Numbered from the stretch's first letter, positions 8,357-16,444 are shown. The stretch is 39,532 nucleotides of DNA from Treponema sp. (GCA_024402655.1 JAKSTH010000010.1:1-39532), one strand, 5' to 3'. Notes: generated from the sequence alone by a model not told the origin. Made by a program: numbers and translations.

Positions 8357-9160
8357 TTATATTGCAACAATATAAATACCTGTATAAAAAATTAATATGA
8401 CTAATGGTATAAAATCCATAAGTTTAGATTTTTGTTTTTTGGAAACGTAATTTCCATTAAATAAACGGCATTCCATAGCTTCTTGTGTTTCATGAGCCAT
8501 ATTCATTGACTGTAAAAATACATTTCCAATTATACCAGAAACAGATTTTTCTTTATTTTGATTTTTTCCAACACTTCTTAATTGCAGTGCAAAAAGTAAT
8601 TCATAAGAAATATTACCAAGAATTAAAATATAATGAATTGTTAAATCAACAACAAAAATTACAAAAGAAGGAATTTTTATATAACTTAATGACGCAGTAA
8701 TTTTATTCCAGGGAGTTGTTAAAGCAAATAAAATTAAGCAGCTGGTAGATAAAAAAACTTTTATAGAAATATTTATAAATGCATTACTTTTAAAAAATAT
8801 AAAAGATGGCAGCATAATTAAAAAAGTAAATAAAGCTGCTATAAAACTTGTTGCAACAACTTTTTTTAAAATTTCAATTTTAGTAAAGCAAAGAAGCAAA
8901 ATTAATCCGGCTGCTACAAAGGCACAGAAAAACAGATTTTTAGTTAATGCACATAAAAGAATTATGCCAAATACTAAAGCTAATCTAGTTCCGGCTCTTG
9001 TCTGAGAAATATTTTCATTTTTTTCTATATGAAAATGTCTGAACAACTTAAAGAAACTTAAAATAGTTTTAGTTATAAAACTATGGTTATCTTTTTCGGG
9101 AACATAATCATTTTTAGTATTCATCCATTCAGGAAGCTTAAAATCGTTTTTCTGTGCCAT
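8357..9160 (-). CDS. cbiQ: ECF transporter T component (CbiQ/NikQ)
   Basis: 267 residues with about five or six hydrophobic segments: paired helices around 72-110, further helices near 120-165 and 170-190, and one at the C-terminus. It couples the ATPase to the substrate-binding component in the inner membrane. The segment ECRLFNG near 225-235 together with ALQLRSVG corresponds to the coupling helices that contact CbiO. The N-terminal 50 residues are hydrophilic and longer than usual. Gaps of six and nine bases to its neighbours place it in the same transcript. Confidence 0.88.
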   Translation of the reverse strand: MAQKNDFKLPEWMNTKNDYVPEKDNHSFITKTILSFFKLFRHFHIEKNENISQTRAGTRLALVFGIILLCALTKNLFFCAFVAAGLILLLCFTKIEILKKVVATSFIAALFTFLIMLPSFIFFKSNAFINISIKVFLSTSCLILFALTTPWNKITASLSYIKIPSFVIFVVDLTIHYILILGNISYELLFALQLRSVGKNQNKEKSVSGIIGNVFLQSMNMAHETQEAMECRLFNGNYVSKKQKSKLMDFIPLVILIFYTGIYIVAI

Positions 9161-9169
9161 ATTTAAGAT

Positions 9170-10183
9170 TTACTTTGCTTTTTTAAAAGAGCTTATAATT
9201 CTAAATAAAATAACAAGAATTCCAATTCCAATAACAGCAGAAAGTATATAGGCAAGAATATCAGGAACACCATTCATACTATAATCAGGAATTATAGATT
9301 CTAAAGACCAGCCGTTTGCAAGACCAGATGGTGTATATCCAAGGGCAGTACCATTTGTTTCAATTTCTGCAATTTCTTCTGCTCCCCATTCTCCCCAGGC
9401 TGTACCTTCTGCAATTAAACCAAGTGGAACAAGAGCTACTAAAGCTGCAAGTAAAGCAGAAACAGAAAATACTTCTTTTTTAGAAATTTTATTTTCAGCA
9501 GTATTTTCCATAATTGCTGGAGACATTTTACAAATAAATGTAAGAACTGCCACAGTAAAAATTACTTCTGCCAGACCAAAAATTGTTAAATGACCAATCA
9601 TCATAGAAGGAATGGAAATATTCAGTCCATATGGACAATATAAAGCCTGACCTGCTTCATTATGGAACAAATATGGCTGAATACCAAATTCAAAAGCCGC
9701 AAGCAAAGCTGCAATATTAATTCCTGCATAGGAACCAACTCCAGCTGCAATAACTTTATTCGAAACAGATGGTACATCATTTTTTGAAAAAGCTTTTATT
9801 AATATTTTATAAATAAAATATCCTAAAAAAGGCATGGCAAATGCCATATTAAAACAATTTGCTCCAAAAGACAGAATTCCTCCATCTCCAAAAAGCAATG
9901 CCTGAATGAATAAGGCAACAGAAACAGCAATACAAGCAGCTTCGGGTCCTAAAACTGCAGCAATTAAAGTTCCGCCAACAGCATGACCTGTAGTTCCTCC
10001 TGGAAGCGGAATATTAAACATCATACTTATAAAAGAAAAAGCAGAACCTACTCCAATCATAGTGATTTTTTCTTTTGGCAGTTCTTCTTTTACTTTTTTT
10101 ACAGCATGAACCCAAACAGGAACCATGGCAGCTGTCATAACAGCACAAGTTGCAGGTGATAAATAGTTTTCAGGAATATGCAT
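9170..10183 (-). CDS. cbiM: Nickel-binding component of the ECF transporter (CbiM/NikMN type)
   Basis: 337 residues. The N-terminus MHIPENYLSP is diagnostic: after Met removal the His2 region binds the metal ion. The core LPGGTTGHAVGGTLIAAVLGPEA and the following GDGGILSFGANCFNMA are strongly conserved CbiM blocks. The C-terminal part (about 235-337) has an extra loop GTAWGEWGAEEIAEIETNG with YTPSGLANGW and a final helix, which replaces the separate CbiN/NikN subunit. About eight membrane segments. Start supported by GGAG six bases ahead. A hairpin with a T-run lies just upstream of that ribosome site. Confidence 0.92.
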   Translation of the reverse strand: MHIPENYLSPATCAVMTAAMVPVWVHAVKKVKEELPKEKITMIGVGSAFSFISMMFNIPLPGGTTGHAVGGTLIAAVLGPEAACIAVSVALFIQALLFGDGGILSFGANCFNMAFAMPFLGYFIYKILIKAFSKNDVPSVSNKVIAAGVGSYAGINIAALLAAFEFGIQPYLFHNEAGQALYCPYGLNISIPSMMIGHLTIFGLAEVIFTVAVLTFICKMSPAIMENTAENKISKKEVFSVSALLAALVALVPLGLIAEGTAWGEWGAEEIAEIETNGTALGYTPSGLANGWSLESIIPDYSMNGVPDILAYILSAVIGIGILVILFRIISSFKKAK

Positions 10184-10201
10184 TTAGTTCTCCATAAAAA
10201 A

Positions 10202-10242
10202 AAGGTATATTCCTGTTCTTCCATAAAACAGTAATATACCTT
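10202..10242 (-). terminator. Hairpin with T-run between DUF3842 gene and cbiM
   Basis: Read on the minus strand, AAGGTATATT and AATATACCTT are perfect 10-base arms; ACTGTT and AACAGG extend the stem with one mismatch. Seven to eight T follow directly. This is a strong intrinsic terminator shape, but it ends about twelve bases before the cbiM ribosome site, so it would act as an attenuator between the first and later genes. TTGGAA and TATATT with a 16-base spacer overlap the upstream arm, so the palindrome could instead be an operator over an internal promoter. Confidence 0.6.
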
Positions 10243-10281
10243 CTTGATATATAATTCCAAATGTTATTTTAATTTTAATTT

Positions 10282-10692
10282 TTATTTTTTTAGTCTCTGA
10301 CTTATCTCTTCAATAACACAATTAATTAAATTATCAATCTGATAAGTCTGAACACCAACTATGTTATTTTTACAATGATATATTGGTATAAGAATTCTGT
10401 CAGCTTTACTTTGTCCAACTGCAACTGCCATTTTTGGAGTGATTTCTCCATACATTGCATCTGCAATAACAATACCAACAGGTCCAACTATAAAGTCAGC
10501 ATCTTTTGCACACACAACCACAGAATTTTCTCCTGTTGCTGCATGATCTGCACCAGCTTTAAGCATTGCAGAGGTTGCCGCAGAATTAGTACCAACTGCC
10601 ACAATTTCTGCTTCTGGAAAAGCTTGTTTCAAGGCAGCAACAGCCGAACGACCAATTCCGCCACCTTGAGCATCAATTACCAAAATATTCAT
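10282..10692 (-). CDS. DUF3842 family protein, first gene of the lar/nickel operon
   Basis: 136 residues. The N-terminus MNILVIDAQGGGIGRSAV is a Rossmann-like glycine-rich strand and loop; GTNSAATSAMLKAGADHAATGEN and the later VGPVGIVIADAMYGEITPKMA match what I recall of the DUF3842 family, whose function is not established. The shape suggests a nucleotide- or cofactor-binding cytosolic protein. The start at 10692 is chosen over a longer frame beginning at 10737 because GAAGG lies five bases before this ATG and family members begin here. It heads the nickel transporter and larBCE genes, so a role in nickel or NPN metabolism is inferred. Confidence 0.85.
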   Translation of the reverse strand: MNILVIDAQGGGIGRSAVAALKQAFPEAEIVAVGTNSAATSAMLKAGADHAATGENSVVVCAKDADFIVGPVGIVIADAMYGEITPKMAVAVGQSKADRILIPIYHCKNNIVGVQTYQIDNLINCVIEEISQRLKK

Positions 10693-10699
10693 AAAAACC

Positions 10700-10734
10700 T
10701 TCAACTTCTGTTGAATAAGATATCTTCTGATACC
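10700..10734 (-). promoter_or_regulatory. Two tandem AGAA-loop hairpins in the lar operon leader
   Basis: On the minus strand GGTATC-AGAA-GATATC (10719-10734) is followed three bases later by TTCAAC-AGAA-GTTGAA (10700-10715). Each has a six-pair stem and the same loop. The second stem includes the GAA of the GAAGG ribosome site of the DUF3842 gene, so folding could hide it. No known riboswitch class fits what I see. Confidence 0.45.
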
Positions 10735-10766
10735 CACATAATTAAATATATTATACAGGATATCAG
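10727..10766 (-). promoter_or_regulatory. Predicted lar operon promoter flanked by a dyad
   Basis: A perfect TATAAT on the minus strand at 10750-10755 is the best -10 box ahead of the DUF3842 gene. The -35 region is weak. CTGATATCC (10758-10766) and GGGTATCAG (10727-10735) form an inverted repeat with one mismatch around it, 22 bases apart. The upstream arm would not be transcribed, so this is more like a protein operator than an RNA stem; a nickel-responsive repressor is a guess. Confidence 0.4.
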
Positions 10767-10802
10767 TAAAATAATAAATCCATAATAATTGTATAAATCT
10801 AT

Positions 10803-11978
10803 TTATTTTGAAAACAAAGTAATTGTAACACGTCTGTTTGCTGCTCTACCTTCTGGTGTACTGTTATCTGCAACCGGGCGGGAACTTCCTCTTCCCTGGC
10901 AGATACATTTTTCAGCTGGCACTCCTCGCTTTACAAGTTCCTGTGCAATAGTCCTTGCTCTTTCAATAGAAAGTTCCATTTCTCCATCAGAAACACCTGT
11001 ATTTGCAGTATGACCTTCTATTAAAAAGGCAGGAGCATTACTTACAATTAAAAGCTGGGCTATTTCATTAAGTCTTTCTTCTTCACCTGGCAGTAATTTA
11101 GCACTGTCTGGCATAAACTGTAGGTTTTTCATTGTAAGACAAAGACCAGCTGCAGTTTCTTCTACACCTACTGAATCTCCTAAAGTAACTCCAATTCTGT
11201 TAATCACCGGCATGACTTTTTCTGCATTCATACTTGGTGCATATTCTGTAAACAGATTTATGCTTCCTTTAAATGAATATACATTTCCATCTGTATATAA
11301 AAAGTTATCTTCGCCATAATCTCTAATAACAACTGCATATCCAGTTTCTTTAGAAATATACATTGTTGCTTTATGTTTTCCAGTAGCACTTCTTAATTCA
11401 CTATCCCCATTTTCATCAATTATGCCGTTTCCATAGCGGGTTGCCCATTCTGCACTTAAAACATAAACTTCTTCATTATGAAATACTTCTTCTCCAATAA
11501 AAGTATATAAAACTTCCATAGGAATTATAGTTGGTTTATTTTTATTTAAAGGATCTACAGAACGTTCTGCTTTTGCTGTCCAGGTATCGCCAATTTTTGC
11601 AGGATTTTTTGGAAAAGCTGGAAAACTTCTAAAACTAGGATATCCGCAATCTTCCAGCATTTCAAAACTGCCGTTTTCATTTATTCTAAAAGTTGAAGGA
11701 ACTGCACTATTAATGGAAGGTGCAACAGAAATAGCTTTATGCAATGTTTTTTCATCCACATAAAAGCTTCCCTCATATAAACCATCTTTTCCGGCAATAC
11801 AGGCTTTTACTTCTCTACTTACAAGCCCTATGTATTTATTATTGTCGTATCTTCTTAAGTCAGTTCGTTCCACCATTGTGTAATTTTTTCCGCCGTTATA
11901 GGAAAAAGAAATTGGTTCCTGACAAAAAACCATAAAAGAAACAAAAGATAAACAAATAATTCCTATCAGTTTTTTCAT
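10803..11978 (-). CDS. OmpA-family protein, peptidoglycan-binding C-terminal domain
   Basis: 391 residues. A signal peptide (about 1-20, ending FMVFCQEP) is followed by a beta-rich domain of about 250 residues of unknown role, then an OmpA-like domain from about residue 275. The latter shows LQFMPDSAKLLPGEEERL, IEGHTANTG and the block LSIERARTIAQELVKRGVP with GRGSSRPVADNSTPEGRAANRRV, which bind diaminopimelate or ornithine peptidoglycan. It should tether envelope layers in the periplasm. The Cys before Gln lacks a good lipobox, so I do not call it a lipoprotein. AAGGAG lies 11 bases ahead of the start. Single gene, divergent from the aminotransferase. Confidence 0.85.
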   Translation of the reverse strand: MKKLIGIICLSFVSFMVFCQEPISFSYNGGKNYTMVERTDLRRYDNNKYIGLVSREVKACIAGKDGLYEGSFYVDEKTLHKAISVAPSINSAVPSTFRINENGSFEMLEDCGYPSFRSFPAFPKNPAKIGDTWTAKAERSVDPLNKNKPTIIPMEVLYTFIGEEVFHNEEVYVLSAEWATRYGNGIIDENGDSELRSATGKHKATMYISKETGYAVVIRDYGEDNFLYTDGNVYSFKGSINLFTEYAPSMNAEKVMPVINRIGVTLGDSVGVEETAAGLCLTMKNLQFMPDSAKLLPGEEERLNEIAQLLIVSNAPAFLIEGHTANTGVSDGEMELSIERARTIAQELVKRGVPAEKCICQGRGSSRPVADNSTPEGRAANRRVTITLFSK

Positions 11979-12095
11979 AAATAAAGCAACTCCTTTTGCA
12001 TTTTATTCTAATAAAATAACCAGAGTCTAAGAACATTGTAACAGTGAAAGAATTAAATTAAAAGTTTTCTTATTTTTCCTAGAAACAAATACCAA

Positions 12096-12124
12096 TTGAC
12101 AAACTAGGTTATAAAACATATCTT
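12096..12124 (+). promoter_or_regulatory. Promoter of the aminotransferase gene
   Basis: TTGACA at 12096-12101 is followed after exactly 17 bases by TATCTT at 12119-12124. The ATG begins six bases after the -10, so transcription would start at or next to the start codon. No ribosome site is present, which supports a leaderless mRNA. Confidence 0.65.
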
Positions 12125-12130
12125 TAAAAC

Positions 12131-13294
12131 ATGCCAGAACTTTCAAAAAGAACCGCTAATTTTACAGACTCAGTAATTCGAAGAATGACTCGAATTTCAA
12201 ATCAATATGGTGCAGTAAACCTTTCACAGGGATTTCCTGATTTTGAACCTCCAAAAGAAATTTTAGACCGCCTTGCTCAAGTTACAAAAGAAGACTTTCA
12301 TCAATATTCAACAACCTGGGGTTCACAAAATTTCCGCGATGCACTTGCTGCAAAAATACAACATTTTAGTGGCGTAACTGTAGATCCAAATGCAGAACTT
12401 GTTGTTACCTGTGGTTCCACAGAAGCTATGATGGCAGCCATGATGAGTGTTACAAATCCTGGTGATAAAGTAATTGTTTTTTCACCTTTTTACGAAAATT
12501 ACGGGGCAGACACTATTTTAAGCGGTGCTGAACCTATTTATGTTCCACTTGTTCCACCTGAGTTTAATTTTGATGTAGATGTTCTAGAAGCTGCCTTTAA
12601 GCAAAAACCAAAAGCAATAATTGTTTGTAATCCATCTAACCCTTGTGGAAAAGTATTTACAAAAAAAGAATTAGAAATAATTGCTGATTTTGCAAAAAAA
12701 TATGACACTTTTGTAATTACTGACGAAGTTTACGAACATATTCTTTATAAACCAAATGAACATGTTTACATGGCTTCTCTTCCTGGTATGAAAGACCGCA
12801 CTATTACCTGTAACTCGCTTTCTAAAACATATTCAATTACAGGCTGGCGTCTTGGATACACTCAGGCAAATCCTGAAATAACAGACCGAATCAAAAAAGT
12901 CCATGACTTTTTAACTGTTGGAGCAGCTCATCCTTTACAAGAAGCCGCAGTTACCGGTCTTAAATTTGGTGATGACTATTATGCTGATTTACAGGAAAAA
13001 TATACTCAAAAAAGAAATCTTTTCTTAAAAGGTTTAGACACAATCGGACTAAAACACACAGTGCCTCAAGGTGCCTACTACATTATGATTGATATTTCTG
13101 AATTTGGTTTTGAAAGTGATTTGGAATTTGCAGAAGTTTTAGCAAGAGATGTAGGTGTTGGTTCAGTTCCTGGTTCTTCATTCTTTAAAGAACCAGAAAA
13201 CCGATATGTAAGGCTTCATTTTGCAAAAAAAGATGAAACTCTTTACGAAGCCTTAAATCGTTTGGAAAGTATCCGTCAAAAAATCAGAAAATAA
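12131..13294 (+). CDS. PLP-dependent class I/II aminotransferase
   Basis: 387 residues, fold-type I aminotransferase of normal length. The PLP lysine is Lys232 in NSLSKTYSITGWRLGY; Asn170 in NPSNPCGK and Asp198 in TDEVYEH bind the cofactor; the N-terminal LSQGFPDFEPP and YSTTWGSQNFRDA are substrate-side blocks. It is closest in look to the aspartate, kynurenine and methionine aminotransferase-like group (YbdL-type QGFPDF signature), so the amino acid used cannot be fixed from sequence. Cytosolic homodimer expected. Transcribed alone from a clear promoter. Confidence 0.9.
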   Translation: MPELSKRTANFTDSVIRRMTRISNQYGAVNLSQGFPDFEPPKEILDRLAQVTKEDFHQYSTTWGSQNFRDALAAKIQHFSGVTVDPNAELVVTCGSTEAMMAAMMSVTNPGDKVIVFSPFYENYGADTILSGAEPIYVPLVPPEFNFDVDVLEAAFKQKPKAIIVCNPSNPCGKVFTKKELEIIADFAKKYDTFVITDEVYEHILYKPNEHVYMASLPGMKDRTITCNSLSKTYSITGWRLGYTQANPEITDRIKKVHDFLTVGAAHPLQEAAVTGLKFGDDYYADLQEKYTQKRNLFLKGLDTIGLKHTVPQGAYYIMIDISEFGFESDLEFAEVLARDVGVGSVPGSSFFKEPENRYVRLHFAKKDETLYEALNRLESIRQKIRK

Positions 13295-13321
13295 ATTAGA
13301 ACTTTAATTCTCTGATTTTTT
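13278..13321. terminator. Bidirectional terminator spanning two convergent stop codons
   Basis: AAAAAATCAGA at 13278-13288 pairs perfectly with TCTGATTTTTT at 13311-13321. Both strands end in a run of six T. The arms are the last codons of the plus-strand aminotransferase and the minus-strand SGNH hydrolase, whose stops are one base apart in the loop. Confidence 0.7.
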
Positions 13322-14270
13322 CTACCAGATTTCTTCCGTAAACTTCACATCCCAACTGATTTGGATGAAGATTATCAAGGAAGTATTCTGGTAAATGAGG
13401 AACTAATTCAAATCCTTCAACTACTTTTATATTAGGATATTTTCCAAGAATTGCTTTTAATTTGTTGCAGAATTTTACCAGAGTAGGAACACCTTCCAAA
13501 TTATCTCCACGCCATAATGGTGTTATTACTAAAGTCGGAATATTTTTTCCATATAATTCAAATAATCTTGGATAATATTCTTCAATATCCTGCATTGTTT
13601 CGCATCCGTATTGATTTGTACCCAGTGCAACAATTATTTTTTCAGGTTTATATCCTTCCATCTTCAAAAGACAATTTTTATCGTAAACATATCCACCAAT
13701 TCCCTGATTAATTATGTCATAATTCAATTCTCTATTTGCTACAGAAACATAAGTTTGAGAAGATCTTAATGGACCATAACCTTGAGTAATAGAATCTCCT
13801 AACCATAATACTTTTGTTCCTTTTTTGGCTGTCTTAAAATCACCATCAATTTCAAAGTTTTTAATACCTATAGTTGCATCTGCAGGAAGATAAATAATTA
13901 CTTTTTTTTCTTCAATATCATCTATACCATCAAGATTCTTTTGTAAATCAAAAGTTATTGTTCCAGATTCTTCTAAATCTTTTACATATAAAATATTATT
14001 AATTACACCATTTACCATAGATTCAAAGGAATCATCAGAACCTTTCCAAAAAAACTTATAATCAAATTTAATAGTATTTGCTTTAGTTGTTATTTCAATT
14101 GTTTTAGCAGTAGAAGCCATACTTCTGTCATACCAGAAATCAGAAGCATTTTTAAAATATTCAATTTGATCTTTTGTATACTGAAATGATTTTAAATATC
14201 CATCAGAAGTTTCTTCAAAACTATATGCACCAAAATATATTTTTTGTAACTCGCTATTTGTTAATATCAT
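13296..14270 (-). CDS. SGNH/GDSL hydrolase with N-terminal beta domain
   Basis: 324 residues. Residues 1-145 form a beta-rich domain; the catalytic domain starts at WLGDSITQGYG with the nucleophile Ser, then NQGIGG (oxyanion Gly), ALGTNQYG (GxN block) and DNLHPN (catalytic Asp and His). This is a two-domain SGNH esterase layout as in carbohydrate deacetylases, acting on acetylated sugars or similar esters; the substrate is inferred. No signal peptide is present, so it should be cytosolic, unlike many secreted relatives. AGAGG stands eight bases before ATG 14270. Its 3' end shares a terminator with the aminotransferase. Confidence 0.85.
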   Translation of the reverse strand: MILTNSELQKIYFGAYSFEETSDGYLKSFQYTKDQIEYFKNASDFWYDRSMASTAKTIEITTKANTIKFDYKFFWKGSDDSFESMVNGVINNILYVKDLEESGTITFDLQKNLDGIDDIEEKKVIIYLPADATIGIKNFEIDGDFKTAKKGTKVLWLGDSITQGYGPLRSSQTYVSVANRELNYDIINQGIGGYVYDKNCLLKMEGYKPEKIIVALGTNQYGCETMQDIEEYYPRLFELYGKNIPTLVITPLWRGDNLEGVPTLVKFCNKLKAILGKYPNIKVVEGFELVPHLPEYFLDNLHPNQLGCEVYGRNLVEKIRELKF

Positions 14271-14289
14271 TTTATTTACCTCTATTTAT

Positions 14290-14317
14290 ATTATATATCT
14301 TTATTTTAAATTTGTAA
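14290..14317 (-). promoter_or_regulatory. Promoter of the SGNH hydrolase gene
   Basis: On the minus strand TTACAA (14312-14317) and TATAAT (14290-14295) are separated by 16 bases, a good housekeeping-sigma match, with the ribosome site just downstream. Confidence 0.6.
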
Positions 14318-14354
14318 TTTTTATTTATAAAATGACTATTACATTTTTTTGTAG

Positions 14355-14360
14355 TATAAT
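14355..14360 (+). promoter_or_regulatory. -10 box of the chemotaxis receptor gene
   Basis: Perfect TATAAT 36 bases before the ATG at 14396. The -35 candidate TGACTA at 14333-14338, spacer 16, is partial. I see no flagellar-sigma type promoter here. Confidence 0.45.
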
Positions 14361-14395
14361 AAAAATACATTTTTTTAAATTCGGAGATTTTAATT

Positions 14396-16306
14396 ATGGG
14401 TAAAATGTCTAATCTAACAGCGAGATTTGTTCCCGTAACACTTTTATGCGGTTATGCAGGTGCCCTTTCTTTAAGATGGCATCAGCTTTCTCTTCTTTAT
14501 AGAACCATTGATCAATATTTTGCAGGAATTGCATCTACACTTGGTGCAGTTACAATTTTGGGACTTGTTTTTGCATTTTTCTTTGCAAAAGCACTTGCTC
14601 CTATAAATAGCCTTGGAAATAGAATTGAAAAAGGAGAACCTATTACTCCTGAAGATTCTATTCTTGCAGGGAAAGTTAATTCTAAAATAAATCTTCTTGT
14701 TTTTATAGAAAATTCTCTAGGTTTTATAATTGGACAAACTGCTGTTTCCATAATTGATTTTGTAAATGGAGTTTACATATTTACACCTTCTCGTTTTGCT
14801 ATTATTTTTGCTCAGGCAGTTTGTATTGGAACTATTATTTCTCTTTATGAAATATATTATTTTGATTTAGTATTTATTCCATTTAGAGAAAAACTTCAAA
14901 TCCACAATATAAAGACTTATGGTACAAAGAAAAATAATTATATTGCTCATAAAATTCTTTTAATTGCAGTAATTACTCTCTTTTATATGGGTGTGAATGC
15001 TTATTCAACAGGGTATGGCCTTTTATATGGTGAAAACATAACTCCAGAAACAAACCTGATGAAAGAATTTATTACAAACGGAACTATTTGTATAATAATT
15101 AATTTCATTGAATGTATGGGATTATTTGTTATTGTATGCTTTGAAATGAAAAGACGTTTGCAGAGTATTACAAATGTAGTTCAAGAATTAGAGCAATCCG
15201 GAGATCTTTCAAGAAGAATAAATATTTCTATAAACGATGATATAGGTCTTCTTACAAGTTCCTTAAATGGTTTAACAGATAAACTTTCATCAACTATCAA
15301 CAGTCTAAAAGATGAAACAAATACTGTAGCTACTTCTGCACAAATTTTAAATCAGTCTTCTTCCCGTTCTATAAATGCTTTGGATTCAATGAAAAATGCT
15401 GTTCAAACTATCGAAATGGAAGAAAAACGAACTAATGAAATTATTAATCTTACTTATAATGATATTGAAAGTTTAAGAAACAGTGCTAAACAGGTTGAAG
15501 AACAGATTTTGAATCAGAGTTTGGCAATGGAAAGAGCGTCTGCCTCTGTTGAAGAAACTGCTATGAATCTTGTAACAATTTCTGACACCACAAAAAAAGC
15601 TGATACAATTACGGAAAGTTTAAGATCTGCCAGTGATGCCGGAATGAATTCCATAAATACAGCCGAAGAAGCAATAAGTCTTATTCAGCAATCTAGTGAA
15701 GAAGTTGTACATACAGTAGCAATGATTCAAACAATTGCAAGTCAAACAAATCTTTTGGCTATGAATGCTGCAATTGAAGCTGCTCATGCCGGTGATTTAG
15801 GTAAAGGTTTTGCTGTTGTTGCTGATGAAGTAAGAAGTCTTGCTGCTACAACTTCTAAAAATGTTCAAACTGTAAGTAAAAATATGAAAGAAATGGAAGA
15901 AAAAATTCAAAATGGTGTTAATGCTATGCTGGATGCAAAAAAAGCCTTCTCTTCTATTAATTCTGGAGTTGCTGAAACAGCTGATATTGTTCGTCACATT
16001 GCAGAATCTGTTGAAGAACAAAGATTAGGAACAGCAGAAACTTTATCTGCAACCCAAGAAGTTGTACAATCAATTTCTTCAATTAAAGAATTAGCAGTTT
16101 CTCAACGACAGCACACAGATAATGTTTATGAAAATACAAAAAACATTGTAAATTCATCAAATTCAATCTCAGAATCCCTAATACAAACTACAGCAGTTTC
16201 AGAAAACTTAAATGAAATTCTTACAGATGTAAATAACTGTGTAAACGAAAATACAAATTCCGTTGAAAAAATGAAAACACATATTAACGGTTTTCAAACA
16301 AAATAA
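14396..16306 (+). CDS. Methyl-accepting chemotaxis protein with multi-pass membrane input
   Basis: 636 residues. About five or six hydrophobic segments occupy residues 10-250 (near 42-66, 98-125, 133-160, 185-208, 228-248) without a large periplasmic domain, so the sensor probably reads a membrane or cytoplasmic signal. A HAMP linker follows at about 250-302 and the long helical signalling domain runs to the end. The hairpin tip that binds CheA and CheW is at about 445-485, including SQTNLLAMNAAIEAAHAG and VADEVRSLA. Glu/Gln pairs in flanking helices are possible methylation sites. GGAG precedes the ATG by nine bases. It has no C-terminal CheR-docking pentapeptide. Confidence 0.92.
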   Translation: MGKMSNLTARFVPVTLLCGYAGALSLRWHQLSLLYRTIDQYFAGIASTLGAVTILGLVFAFFFAKALAPINSLGNRIEKGEPITPEDSILAGKVNSKINLLVFIENSLGFIIGQTAVSIIDFVNGVYIFTPSRFAIIFAQAVCIGTIISLYEIYYFDLVFIPFREKLQIHNIKTYGTKKNNYIAHKILLIAVITLFYMGVNAYSTGYGLLYGENITPETNLMKEFITNGTICIIINFIECMGLFVIVCFEMKRRLQSITNVVQELEQSGDLSRRINISINDDIGLLTSSLNGLTDKLSSTINSLKDETNTVATSAQILNQSSSRSINALDSMKNAVQTIEMEEKRTNEIINLTYNDIESLRNSAKQVEEQILNQSLAMERASASVEETAMNLVTISDTTKKADTITESLRSASDAGMNSINTAEEAISLIQQSSEEVVHTVAMIQTIASQTNLLAMNAAIEAAHAGDLGKGFAVVADEVRSLAATTSKNVQTVSKNMKEMEEKIQNGVNAMLDAKKAFSSINSGVAETADIVRHIAESVEEQRLGTAETLSATQEVVQSISSIKELAVSQRQHTDNVYENTKNIVNSSNSISESLIQTTAVSENLNEILTDVNNCVNENTNSVEKMKTHINGFQTK

Positions 16307-16316
16307 CTATTGCATA

Positions 16317-16344
16317 AATGACACGAAATCATTATAGTGTCATT
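16317..16344. repeat. Inverted repeat after the chemotaxis gene
   Basis: AATGACAC at 16317-16324 and GTGTCATT at 16337-16344 are perfect arms around a 12-base loop. No T-run follows, so it is more likely a processing hairpin or operator than a terminator. Confidence 0.4.
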
Positions 16345-16350
16345 ATAATA

Positions 16351-16406
16351 AAAAAGTGGTTGTATATATAAAGATTTTTTCTTTCTATCTGCAACCACTT
16401 TTTTTT
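16351..16406 (+). terminator. Strong terminator between chemotaxis receptor and outer-membrane gene
   Basis: AAAAAGTGGTTG at 16351-16362 pairs perfectly with CAACCACTTTTT at 16392-16403, followed by further T. It ends about 40 bases before the next gene, whose -10 box (TATAAT at 16417-16422) lies just after it. Confidence 0.75.
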
Positions 16407-16444
16407 AATCTATTTTTATAATTTTTTCATAAAAGGAGAAAAAA

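Noticed and set aside
10693-10760. NiCo riboswitch in the lar leader
   Set aside because: The leader is too short and shows two simple hairpins, not a four-way junction with conserved loops.
10803-11978. OmpA-like protein as a lipoprotein
   Set aside because: The residue before Cys19 is Phe, a poor lipobox; ordinary signal peptide cleavage is as likely.
12001-12016. Palindrome TTTTATT-CT-AATAAAA upstream of the OmpA-like gene
   Set aside because: Purely A-T and of a kind expected by chance in this composition; no second copy seen.
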